From positions 1-64,000 of the forward strand of contig CALLIK010000003.1 in the NCBI GenBank assembly GCA_938009235.1: a stretch of 64,000 nt of DNA, read 5' to 3'. Under the pieces are notes generated by a model. It saw nothing but the letters and a program-made list of their open reading frames with translations. It was not told where the DNA came from and made no database searches. The position numbers were made by a program, and so were the translations under genes. Of the stretch, positions 26,840 through 34,237 are shown in pieces. How positions within the stretch are numbered: position 1 is the first letter of the stretch; each line of letters begins with the position of its first letter. The stretch comes from an uncultured Caulobacterales bacterium (GTDB lineage: Bacteria > Pseudomonadota > Alphaproteobacteria > Caulobacterales > Maricaulaceae).

Positions 26840-28008
26840 ACCGCTTGCCCACACGCCATGCCGCTGGCCCACGCCCATTGAAAATTATGCCCGCCAAGAT
26901 GTCCTGTCACGTCCACAACTTCGCCAATGAAATATAGTCCAGAGACAGCTTTGGCCTCCAGTGTCTTGGACGATAATTCATCCGTATGCACACCACCGCG
27001 TGTGACTTCTGCCTTACGGTAGCCTTCTGTGCCTGCAGGACGGATGTGCCATGCGCTGACTTGGAGCGCGAGATTGGCAAGCTCTCGGTCTGGCATGTCG
27101 GCCAATCGCTCGAATGAAAATGTTTGCGCCAGATGCGCGGCAAGTCGCGCAGGCAGATAAGCGGCCAACCATTTCTCTGGCGAGAGTTTAGGCGTCTCGG
27201 CTTTTGCAAGACGTAAGTCCGCCAAGGCATCTCGGGTCGGGGCCATGTTCACCGTGATGGCTTCGCCTGCGTTCCAATAGGAACTGATTTGTAAAATGGC
27301 AGGACCCGACAAACCACGATGCGTAAATAACAACGCCTCGTCAAAACTTGCGCGTTCATTGGTGATAACCGCATCAACGCTGACGCCTGAGAGCGCCGCA
27401 ATTGGTCCCTTCATTTGATCAGTGAAGGTCAAGGGGACCAACGCGGGTTCGGGTTTAATCAGGCTAAGGCCAAATTGTTCCGCCACTTTATATCCGTAAT
27501 TCGTTGCGCCCATTTTTGGAATGGACGGCCCGCCACAGGCAATCACGACGGCAGAGGCCGCAAGGGTCTGCGTGGTTGTCGTGACCACAAATCCATCGCC
27601 AAGTTTCTCAACGCCTAAAACCTCCGCGCCAAGCCTGAGGTCATTTCCTGCGGCTTCACATTCGTCCAGCAGCATATCGATGATCTCTTGTGATCTTCCA
27701 TCGCAGAACAATTGTCCTTTCGTTTTTTCGTGCCATTTAATGCCGTATTTTTCGACGAGGTCGAGGAAGTCATATTGCGTATAGCGTTTGAGGGCTGATT
27801 TCGCGAAATGCGGGTTTTCGGAAATGAAATTATCTGGCCCGCAATGCAGGTTTGTAAAGTTACATCGACCGCCGCCGCTGATTCTGATTTTTTCTCCGGC
27901 GCGTTCTGCGTGATCTAGCAAGACGACGCGCTTGCCGCGACGACCTGCTGCGGCCCCGCACATTAAACCCGCGGCGCCTGCGCCAATGATGATGACATCT
28001 GCATCCAT
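26836..28008 (-). CDS. HI0933-family flavoprotein (BaiN-like NAD(P)/FAD oxidoreductase)
   Basis: 390 residues. MDADVIIIGAGAAGLMCGAAAGRRG is the N-terminal dinucleotide-binding motif. KIRISGGGRCNFTNLH is the family signature, and GLYFIGEVVDVTGHLGGHNFQWAWASG is the C-terminal FAD-binding closure. The reaction catalysed by most members is unknown. I chose the ATG at 28008, 1 bp after the NUDIX stop; a further in-frame ATG lies 18 bp upstream. Confidence 0.88.
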   Translation of the reverse strand: MDADVIIIGAGAAGLMCGAAAGRRGKRVVLLDHAERAGEKIRISGGGRCNFTNLHCGPDNFISENPHFAKSALKRYTQYDFLDLVEKYGIKWHEKTKGQLFCDGRSQEIIDMLLDECEAAGNDLRLGAEVLGVEKLGDGFVVTTTTQTLAASAVVIACGGPSIPKMGATNYGYKVAEQFGLSLIKPEPALVPLTFTDQMKGPIAALSGVSVDAVITNERASFDEALLFTHRGLSGPAILQISSYWNAGEAITVNMAPTRDALADLRLAKAETPKLSPEKWLAAYLPARLAAHLAQTFSFERLADMPDRELANLALQVSAWHIRPAGTEGYRKAEVTRGGVHTDELSSKTLEAKAVSGLYFIGEVVDVTGHLGGHNFQWAWASGMACGQAV

Positions 28009-28009
28009 G

Positions 28010-28582
28010 TTAAAGCTGCCCTTCATTGCGCATACGGCCCAGTTTAAGAATGGCGGCGACACTTAAGGATTGTCGAATTTCGCCCGCATCCACGGCTGCC
28101 AATGCGGCGTCCAAACTCATTTTCATGAGTGAAATATCTTCGCTGCTTTCGAGCGCGTTTTCGCCAGAGGTCAGCTCAGTCGCGAGAAATACAAGGCAAC
28201 GCTCGTCCGTAATTGAATTGGATAACTCCATCGTGAGGATTTGTTCTAACCGCCCCGCTGAAAATCCTGTCTCTTCTTTCAATTCTCTAAGTGCGGCCTT
28301 TTCAGGGGCCTCATCGAACGCGCCGCCACCAGCAGGCACTTCCCAACTATAGCTCTGAAAAGCCACGCGGCTTTGCCCCACCAACCAGATATGTCCGTCG
28401 TGATACGGCACAATGCCGACTGCGAGGTTTTTGAAATGCACAAGGCCATATGATTTTTTTACCCCGCGCGGATCTACGGCTGGAATTAGATCTACACGCA
28501 TCCATGAGTTTTCAAATTGCGCGGCTGGCGTGCCAAGGCTCCAAGCGAAAGCGGGTCTCGGAAGTTTCTGTGCAATCGTCAT
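28010..28582 (-). CDS. NUDIX hydrolase (NudE/ADP-ribose pyrophosphatase type)
   Basis: 190 residues. The Nudix box is complete: GGAFDEAPEKAALRELKEETGF (G, E, REL, EE, G at the expected spacing), preceded by SWEVPAGG. Substrates are probably ADP-ribose-like nucleotides, as for NudE/NudF relatives, but specificity cannot be read from the sequence. Immediately upstream of, and apparently cotranscribed with, the HI0933-type flavoprotein. Confidence 0.9.
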   Translation of the reverse strand: MTIAQKLPRPAFAWSLGTPAAQFENSWMRVDLIPAVDPRGVKKSYGLVHFKNLAVGIVPYHDGHIWLVGQSRVAFQSYSWEVPAGGGAFDEAPEKAALRELKEETGFSAGRLEQILTMELSNSITDERCLVFLATELTSGENALESSEDISLMKMSLDAALAAVDAGEIRQSLSVAAILKLGRMRNEGQL

Positions 28583-29152
28583 GGGTGGCGGTTAGCAAAG
28601 CTAACGAGGTTGTGGAACCTAAATGCCCAGATTGTTTTGTGGCTTGATTGTTTTGTGGCCTGATAGTTTTGTGGCCTGATAGTTTTGTGGAGTGAGGTTG
28701 GGTGGTAAGGTTTGGTTAACCATAAAACCAAAAATGAACTCGTTTTAGGTTCTCTTTTAGGTTGTATTCATGTTGCTATCTTATCTTAAAACCTAAGCGC
28801 TGCCGTGCTGAACGTCGAACGTGGGAGTAGAGTGTTCAGTCGGCAGCGCACAGTTTTCTCTGCACGCTTCTCCTAATGACTTTCAGGTGATGTCTTTGAG
28901 TCAAAGTTGTCTGCATTTGAATAAACTCAATTGCTCGCATGGTGACAACAACACAATTAAAATACACAATATGTGAAATTATTATGTTTTTTATATCAAT
29001 AAAATCTCTGAACCCTTATGCATTGCGGTGATATATGCGTTCATAGGTTGTAAATCATGCATAGGGCTAAGTATTTGAATGAATGAAGATGACTTGGATA
29101 AAAGGACGGGGTTAACTCTCAAAATATCTAGGCAGTCAGGTTTGAGGTTGGA
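28583..29152. other. 570-bp gene-poor AT-rich interval
   Basis: No credible gene. It holds a four-copy 16-bp tandem repeat (28632-28695), repeated TTTTAGGTT/AAAACCTAA words around 28720-28795, and a TGTGAAAT half-site near 28973 that recurs at 29509. Base composition is visibly AT-richer than the flanking housekeeping DNA. A 53-codon plus-strand frame at its right edge runs antisense into the XRE gene and is not convincing. Confidence 0.6.
28632..28695. repeat. Tandem repeat, four 16-bp units
   Basis: Four consecutive units at 28632, 28648, 28664 and 28680. The consensus is TWGTTTTGTGGCCTGA; the first carries GGCTTGA and the last GGAGTGA. It starts about 50 bp upstream of the NUDIX start on the far side of its promoter region. 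Confidence 0.9.
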
Positions 29153-29440
29153 TTATGTCGCTTTATTGACTGAGGGACTAGATGCAACGGCACTTGCCAT
29201 ACTTGCTGGCAACGCACTAACCTTGCCGTCATATAAGTAATCTAGCGAAATACCGTATATTCTAAGAAGTTTTATAGCGTAATCGACTGGAAAACGCCTG
29301 TGCCCAGACACCCAATTGCCTACACGGCTATTGGAGACCGACAGAATTTTGGCAAGATCATTATTGGATAATTCCAATATGTCACGAACAATGATTAATC
29401 GTTCACCGATTTCTTTGTGTGGATATTTACTTAGCTCCAT
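29153..29440 (-). CDS. XRE/Cro-CI-type HTH regulator
   Basis: 95 residues. A helix-turn-helix (LELSNNDLAKILSVSNSRVGNWVSGHRRFPVDYAIKLLRIYGI) occupies most of the protein, followed by a short Ala/Ser-rich tail. There is no sensor domain. The ATG directly follows a TGCGA-ATTG-TCGCA palindrome (29442-29455) that leaves no room for a normal ribosome site, so the message may be leaderless and the site an autoregulatory operator. It lies in AT-rich DNA just left of the tRNA-Ser island but outside the island's direct repeat; it may be a relic of another element. Confidence 0.75.
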   Translation of the reverse strand: MELSKYPHKEIGERLIIVRDILELSNNDLAKILSVSNSRVGNWVSGHRRFPVDYAIKLLRIYGISLDYLYDGKVSALPASMASAVASSPSVNKAT

Positions 29441-29441
29441 G

Positions 29442-29455
29442 TGCGAATTGTCGCA
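29442..29455. promoter_or_regulatory. Candidate operator at the XRE start
   Basis: TGCGAATTGTCGCA: perfect 5-bp arms around 4 bp, two bases upstream of the XRE start codon. Confidence 0.4.
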
Positions 29456-29500
29456 TCAATAAGTTAAATAACCAAGTTCTAATATCTCTATTGAAATGGC

Positions 29501-29528
29501 TCACATATTGTGAAATTACTATTTCACA
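29501..29528. promoter_or_regulatory. Overlapping inverted repeats
   Basis: TCACA-TAT-TGTGA overlaps a second, perfect inverted repeat TGTGAAAT-TACT-ATTTCACA (29509-29528). Stacked palindromes sharing TGTGA look like binding sites for a dimeric regulator. They lie about 60 bp upstream of the XRE gene, on the far side from its coding region. Confidence 0.4.
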
Positions 29529-29666
29529 GCTTTGAATTGAGTCGATGCCCTAGGAAGCTATGTCCTCAGGTAGTCGAGTGTTTGAAGTCAATTCGACTTA
29601 AAGCCGCGAGGTTTGCAGGTCCTCCTCCCCCTAGGGCGCTATATGTCGCCCAAACCGAGACTGTGT

Positions 29667-29906
29667 ATGACTTACCAAGTGCAAACCTTAGCGATAAAAA
29701 GCCAAAACGAAATTGACGCAATGTCAGTCGTCTATTCAGTCGTCGAGGCGACTGATGTTGATCAACTTGCCGCCCGACTTGAGAGGGGCTTCGAGGATAT
29801 ATTTGAACTTTATGATGCGGACATCAAATTATGCAAATACGAGATTGCTGCCTTAAATAACCTACACAATGCGTTGCAGTTATTGGCGTTTAAACAATCA
29901 GCTTGA
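29667..29906 (+). CDS. Small hypothetical protein
   Basis: 79 residues from ATG 29667, or 61 from ATG 29721. Not recognised. The C-terminal part (VDQLAARLERGFEDIFELYDADIKLCKYEIAALNNLHNAL) reads as two amphipathic helices, plausible for a real small protein. There is no good ribosome site before either start, hence low confidence. It lies between the XRE gene and the left end of the island. Confidence 0.35.
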   Translation: MTYQVQTLAIKSQNEIDAMSVVYSVVEATDVDQLAARLERGFEDIFELYDADIKLCKYEIAALNNLHNALQLLAFKQSA

Positions 29907-30007
29907 ACCCTGAACGTATACCCCGTGACTAAGGCGAATAAGAAATAATAATTCACGCCCAAGACGTGGGCTTAAGAGCCCTACGCAGACATTAATTGCA
30001 CTGTACT

Positions 30008-30023
30008 GCTGGAGGTGGGGATG
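30008..30023. repeat. Left attachment site (attL), 16-bp repeat
   Basis: GCTGGAGGTGGGGATG, identical to 36630-36645 at the 3' end of tRNA-Ser. The bases on both sides differ, so the core is exactly 16 bp. Confidence 0.85.
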
Positions 30024-30142
30024 TCGGCCATCCATGATTCCAGCTACGTCCAGCGCTTAACAAGAAACGCTTTAGATTCATTATCTTGCCTATGTTTCGA
30101 GTTTTATAAGTGTCAGTAAGTGTTGCTTAAATCCAGCTCAAA

Positions 30143-30160
30143 ATGTGGGTTGAAATGTGG
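30143..30160. repeat. 18-bp direct repeat, candidate integrase arm site (left)
   Basis: ATGTGGGTTGAAATGTGG, identical to 36555-36572. Each copy contains two ATGTGG words 11 bp apart. Adjacent to the integrase start. Confidence 0.65.
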
Positions 30161-30177
30161 TCCAAGAAAGAAATGTT

Positions 30178-31359
30178 ATGGGGAAAGCAAAAGGCAAGCA
30201 TGTTGAAAAGGCCTTAACAACGCTCAAAATCAACAAATTGAGTGTAGAAGGCAGGTATCCTGATGGGAATGGTCTGTATCTCGTTGTGTCATCATCTGGT
30301 TCTAAGCGATGGATCCTACGAATAATGGTGGATGGAAAGCGAAAAGACATCGGACTCGGCGGATGGAGAGATGTGACCCTAGCGATGGCTAGGGATGAAA
30401 CTCAGAAAATGAGACGGCAAGTGCGTGATGGTCTTGATCCAGTTATCGAAAGAAGAAAGTCCAAGAAAAAGGTTGTGACGTTTGATGAGTGTATGCGGGC
30501 TGTTCATGCTGCCAATGTACCAACATGGTCTCCCAAATATGCTATGCAATGGCTCAATATTGTCTCCAAACATGCCTCCCCAAAGCTGGGTTCGAGGTCA
30601 ATGGAGGGTATCACATCGGCAGATATAGTGGCTGTCTTGAGTCCGATCTGGGTTGAAAAGGCCGAAACTGCCCGACGCGTAAAACAGCGGTTAAGTGTTA
30701 TTTTTGATTGGGCGCGTGTTAACTTAGACGAATACGATAATGCCAATCCCGTGGCTGGCGTAAAGCAGGGCTTGCCAAAAGTAACTTACGAAGTGACTCA
30801 CTTCAGGTCGATGGATTATCAGGCAATTCCTGAATTCCTGACTATCTTAAAGGCTTCATCACAATCCATAAATGTGAAGCTGGCTTTAGAGTTTACGATC
30901 TTAACCGCTGCAAGATCAGGTGAGGTGAGGGGCGCGAAATGGTCGGAAATTGATCTTGAAAATGCGCTTTGGACCCGCCCAAAAGAAAGGATGAAAAATA
31001 AGAAAGAACATAAAGTGCCATTGACAGAACGATGCCTTGAGATTTTGCAAGAGATTAAACCTATATCGGGTAAGTCTGAATTGGTTTTCCCGAGTTCAAT
31101 TAATTGGACAAAACAGATGTCAGACATGACTCTTACCAAAGCTTTGAGGCGTTTAGGGCACTCATGCACGATTCATGGTTTTAGGTCATCATTTCGTAAT
31201 TGGACCGCCGAGCAGACCTCTTACCCTAGAGATGTATGTGAAATGGCGCTGGCGCATTCGTTGAAAGACAAAGTCGAGGCGGCTTACAAACGAACAGATT
31301 TGTTGGAAAAAAGGCGGTTGTTGATGAATGATTGGGCGGGTTATCTTATTGAAAAATAA
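30178..31359 (+). CDS. int: Tyrosine-type site-specific integrase (P4 family)
   Basis: 393 residues from ATG 30178; GTG 30157 would add seven. The N-terminal DUF4102 arm-binding domain (KLSVEGRYPDGNGLYLVVSSSGSKRWILR... DIGLGGWRDVTLAMARDE) is followed by a SAM-like core-binding domain. The catalytic domain has TAARSGEVRGAKWSEID (Arg I), HGFRSSFRNWTAEQ (HxxR), MALAHSLKDKVEAAYKRTD (second His and the nucleophilic Tyr). It is complete and should recombine the 16-bp att core at tRNA-Ser. It sits immediately inside attL, pointing into the island. Confidence 0.95.
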   Translation: MGKAKGKHVEKALTTLKINKLSVEGRYPDGNGLYLVVSSSGSKRWILRIMVDGKRKDIGLGGWRDVTLAMARDETQKMRRQVRDGLDPVIERRKSKKKVVTFDECMRAVHAANVPTWSPKYAMQWLNIVSKHASPKLGSRSMEGITSADIVAVLSPIWVEKAETARRVKQRLSVIFDWARVNLDEYDNANPVAGVKQGLPKVTYEVTHFRSMDYQAIPEFLTILKASSQSINVKLALEFTILTAARSGEVRGAKWSEIDLENALWTRPKERMKNKKEHKVPLTERCLEILQEIKPISGKSELVFPSSINWTKQMSDMTLTKALRRLGHSCTIHGFRSSFRNWTAEQTSYPRDVCEMALAHSLKDKVEAAYKRTDLLEKRRLLMNDWAGYLIEK

Positions 31360-31572
31360 AGAAAAAATGTAAAGAAGAATGTAAAACAAAAATTTTCAGA
31401 AACGATAGTGTTGAAGTTTTTGAAAGAATGCAATACTCCCTTGGCTCCCAGTTACGGGAATTAATTAAGGGACTTCGAGGAAAGCGTTTATCGGAAATAT
31501 AGAGATAGGTGTCTTAGGGTATTTGTCAAGCTTTCATTGTCGTTCCTTCATATAAGAAGGAAAAATTTATAT

Positions 31573-31887
31573 ATGAAAACAAGTGAAAATACTCGCTTCA
31601 AGCGGGCTAGCGAAGCTTTGCCAAGAATTAAATATAAATTCAAAACAAAGTTAGATTTTAGTGCTCTAAATCTGTCGGCCAACGAGTCTCATGAATCAAT
31701 CGAAACACATAGGTTGATGCGAATTTGCGACATAGTTGGAGAGAATGGAATTCTCCCGATTAGCAAGAGCACCTTCTTTGCAAATGTGAAATTAGGCATC
31801 TATCCTAAAGGCACTAAAATATCACGTAGATGCACGGCTTGGCGTGAGGCTGATATTTTACGCATCGCCAAGCGTGGCTTCCAATAA
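31573..31887 (+). CDS. AlpA-like HTH regulator/excisionase
   Basis: 104 residues. The C-terminal half (ICDIVGENGILPISKSTFFANVKLGIYPKGTKISRRCTAWREADILRIAK) follows the AlpA/MerR-like pattern, in which a helix-turn-helix is followed by a basic wing and a WRxxDI closing helix. In P4-type islands AlpA stimulates integrase expression or excision. The N-terminal 50 residues are basic and unrecognised. AAGGA lies about 12 bp before the chosen ATG; a longer upstream frame exists. Confidence 0.75.
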   Translation: MKTSENTRFKRASEALPRIKYKFKTKLDFSALNLSANESHESIETHRLMRICDIVGENGILPISKSTFFANVKLGIYPKGTKISRRCTAWREADILRIAKRGFQ

Positions 31888-31898
31888 TGGAGGTGAAC

Positions 31899-32180
31899 AT
31901 GAATGAGGCTCAACTTCTTTATCGAGTCACCAAGGTACTTCAACGCAATCATGTGAGGCCGCATTGCCTATTGCCTGATTATGAAATGCGGGCGCTGTTT
32001 TCAGTTCTGTATGATACTGCCCGCCATTGGAATGATGCTAATTTTTCGTTGATGAACTATTTAGATTTTCGAATTGAGCAGGCGCAAAGCCTCAATTTCG
32101 ATCGCTATGAAAAAGATGAGTTAATCGTGTTTTATAGGCAGCTAGGGATTGAAAGCCTTTATGGTGGCGACTTTGGCTAA
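31899..32180 (+). CDS. Small island protein of unknown function
   Basis: 93 residues with an excellent ribosome site (GGAGGTG, 5 bp before ATG), 11 bp after the alpA-like stop. The sequence is mixed helical, rich in aromatic and charged residues (CLLPDYEMRALFSVLYDTARHWNDANFSLMNYLDFRIEQ). No family is recognised. The 3' end overlaps the next gene by 20 bp, so the three genes alpA-unknown-HTH look like one transcript. Confidence 0.7.
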   Translation: MNEAQLLYRVTKVLQRNHVRPHCLLPDYEMRALFSVLYDTARHWNDANFSLMNYLDFRIEQAQSLNFDRYEKDELIVFYRQLGIESLYGGDFG

Positions 32181-32622
32181 AAATTACGATTCCAAAAATG
32201 GAAATAAGCCTGAGAGATTTATCATGCTTGAGCACTGGATTTTGAAGCGACCCGCATGGAAGTCTCTAACTCCACGTGAGGTCAGAGTTCTGTTGCTGCT
32301 CTTAGAGCGCCATAATGGCTCTAACAACGGCAGAATTGGTTTGTCTGTACGAGATGCTGCAAATTTGGGAAATATGGCTCAGGGGACGGCTAAGAAGGCA
32401 TTTGATGTATTGATAGCGAAGGGGTTCGTGAAGCGGCATCTGGTGGGCTCTTTCAATCAGAAGGTTAGACTTGCTAGCGAGTACGAGCTTACGCATTTGC
32501 GGTATGGCAATAAGCCTCCAACCAAAGAGTTTGTTTTTTGGAGGCCAGAAAAAACAGCGGTATCAAATGAGGTGCGTGTTGGTCTGAAATTAGGAGGTAT
32601 GTCCAATGAGGGCGTGATTTAG
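32161..32622 (+). CDS. Helix-turn-helix-like island protein
   Basis: 153 residues from ATG 32161; ATG 32224 (MLEHWILKRPAWKSL) is an alternative with a purine-rich GAGAGA upstream. The middle (SLTPREVRVLLLLLERHNGSNNGRIGLSVRDAANLGNMAQGTAKKAFDVLIAKGFVKRH) reads as a winged helix resembling the N-terminal domain of small replication or regulatory proteins on alphaproteobacterial islands. It could control the RT genes, 355 bp downstream. No catalytic motif seen. Confidence 0.65.
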   Translation: MVATLAKNYDSKNGNKPERFIMLEHWILKRPAWKSLTPREVRVLLLLLERHNGSNNGRIGLSVRDAANLGNMAQGTAKKAFDVLIAKGFVKRHLVGSFNQKVRLASEYELTHLRYGNKPPTKEFVFWRPEKTAVSNEVRVGLKLGGMSNEGVI

Positions 32623-32977
32623 AGCTGCTTTTGCATCTGGAATGATGCTTAAACGGCCTTAATTCACGCGTCGTCGGTATCAATTTAGGGTACACATATA
32701 TAAACCATAGGGGGGTACGAGTTTAGGTTAACCCTAAGCCCCATCCCCTTGGTATCTGGTAGAGGGTATTTAGGGCTAGTCTCTAATTGGGTTTTGGAGA
32801 ATTTCATGAAGTTAAAAGGGATTTTGGTTACAAATACACTTCGCCTTCGATTGAGTGAAAATAGATCCCTGCTATTTGTCCGCGTTTAAGAAACCACATT
32901 TAAGCTGATTGTTTAATACTATCGCTAGTAATAATCGTTGAGTGAAATAAGGTCTGCCTTCAATCTTGAGGGGTAAA
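32623..32977 (+). promoter_or_regulatory. 355-bp leader region before the reverse transcriptases
   Basis: It holds a near-palindrome TTTAGGTTAACCCTAAG (about 32724-32740), an AT-rich TATATAAA tract (about 32695) and a 27-codon frame (32806-32889). No clean -35/-10 pair is obvious, but the gap and the change of gene set imply that the RT operon's promoter lies here. GAGGGG precedes the drt3a ATG. No ACACAC is present in this stretch. Confidence 0.4.
32806..32889 (+). CDS. Possible 27-residue leader peptide
   Basis: MKLKGILVTNTLRLRLSENR, then LLFVRV-type ending. GGAG stands 8 bp before the ATG. It is too short for family assignment. Its position, about 90 bp before the first RT gene, allows a leader-peptide role; chance is equally possible. 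Confidence 0.25.
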   Translation: MKLKGILVTNTLRLRLSENRSLLFVRV

Positions 32978-34237
32978 ATGGCCTACGACCTAACTTTACA
33001 CAAGAAGAGTATTCAGCGGCATGCGCTTCGCCAGTTGGACTTTTTTCGTCATCCCCATTTAGCAAAAAAAATGGAAATGGAAAAACTTCTTACTGCCTGC
33101 GAAAACATTTCAGTCGATGGGTTTAAAAATCTTAAGTATTCTGACACGAAGTCTGGCGGTAAAAGCATCTACAAGATATCAAGCTTCGAACATGAGCTGG
33201 TGCTCAGACTCATATCAAGAAGCTTAGTAAGGCTGACGGGTTCAAAGCAAAACAACCGAAAAATAATCGTAAATCGCTTGAAGGTAATGCTCCAAGAAGG
33301 GGTGAGCTTCAAAGTATTTAAGTACGATATAAGTAGTTTTTACGAGAGCGTAAATGTCTCAGAACTTCTAACTGATTTGGGAAAAGATCGAGGGTTTTCA
33401 AATTCCCACTATACATTATTGGAGTCCTTTTTTGCGCAACTTGCGAGCCTCAATATCAATGGATTACCACGCGGAATGGCCATCAGTGCAGTAATGGCTG
33501 AATATGCGATGCGTAGGTTTGACGATAAAGCTTCTGAGAGAGAGACATTATTTTTCTATGAAAGATTTGTCGACGACATCATCGTTATCACCAACCCGAA
33601 AGAAATGAGTACGGATTTAGGAAAGCTGTTTCGTAACAACTTGCCATACGGTTTAAGCCTAAATACCAAAAAGACGAAGAAATATGAATTCGTAGAGAAG
33701 GCCCTTCCCGATAATATAGATGAAGAGATCCACAACGATTTTGATTTCCTCGGGTACAGCTTTACAGTCACGAAACGTCAAAATCGAAAAAAGAATCTTC
33801 CGACAGATAGGCGGGTAACAGTCGATATTTCAAAATCCAAAACTAAGAAGATAAAGACCAAATTAGTTAAGTCCTGTCTAGCGTATTGCGATGATGGCGA
33901 TTTCGACGCCTTCCATGACAGGGTGAAATTGCTTTCGGGAAACTACTCGATTTATGACCGTGGGAGAAGGGTCAACCGAAAGGCTGGCATATATTATAAC
34001 TACAGCTTGGTTGATGGTGCTAAATCAATTTCACTAAAAGAATTGGATTTATTCCTGAAAACCATGGTTTTGTCCAGTCAAGGTAAGGTTTTTTCGAGAC
34101 TAAACCCAAAGTTATCATCTGCTCAAAAGCGTCTCCTTCTCAAGCTGAGTTTCGTCGACGGATTTCAGAAGAAAATTTTTAACAACTTCCCAAGCAAAAG
34201 ACTTGTTACTTTGATGGAGTGTTGGAAATATGAGTAA
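32978..34237 (+). CDS. Reverse transcriptase, Drt3a-like (defence system DRT3)
   Basis: 419 residues. The RT palm is complete: motif A KYDISSFYESV with Asp117, motif B GLPRGMAISAVMAEYAMRRFD, catalytic FVDD at 197-200, and DFLGYSF after it. The N-terminal basic region and the C-terminal 130 residues contain no integrase, maturase or endonuclease domain, as in the unknown-group/Abi RTs. GAGGGG precedes the ATG at 32978. It overlaps the next RT gene by 8 bp, so the proteins are made together. Known DRT3 systems consist of exactly two neighbouring RTs (UG3 and UG8) plus an ncRNA. The assignment to Drt3a rests on that arrangement and on size rather than a database match. A retron is unlikely, because no msr/msd lies directly upstream. 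Confidence 0.75.
   Translation: MAYDLTLHKKSIQRHALRQLDFFRHPHLAKKMEMEKLLTACENISVDGFKNLKYSDTKSGGKSIYKISSFEHELVLRLISRSLVRLTGSKQNNRKIIVNRLKVMLQEGVSFKVFKYDISSFYESVNVSELLTDLGKDRGFSNSHYTLLESFFAQLASLNINGLPRGMAISAVMAEYAMRRFDDKASERETLFFYERFVDDIIVITNPKEMSTDLGKLFRNNLPYGLSLNTKKTKKYEFVEKALPDNIDEEIHNDFDFLGYSFTVTKRQNRKKNLPTDRRVTVDISKSKTKKIKTKLVKSCLAYCDDGDFDAFHDRVKLLSGNYSIYDRGRRVNRKAGIYYNYSLVDGAKSISLKELDLFLKTMVLSSQGKVFSRLNPKLSSAQKRLLLKLSFVDGFQKKIFNNFPSKRLVTLMECWKYE

Noticed and set aside
28632-28695. CRISPR array
   Set aside because: The units are contiguous 16-mers without spacers.
29078-29239. Plus-strand 53-codon frame (MNEDDLDKRTGLTLK...)
   Set aside because: It has no ribosome site and runs antisense into the clearly real XRE gene.
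30000-30030. Second tRNA gene at 30.0 kb
   Set aside because: Only 16 bases match tRNA-Ser; no cloverleaf is possible, so it is the att remnant.
32978-34237. Retron or group II intron RT
   Set aside because: There is no msr/msd-like inverted repeat directly upstream, no maturase or HNH domain, and two RTs rather than one; the DRT3 pairing explains the locus better.
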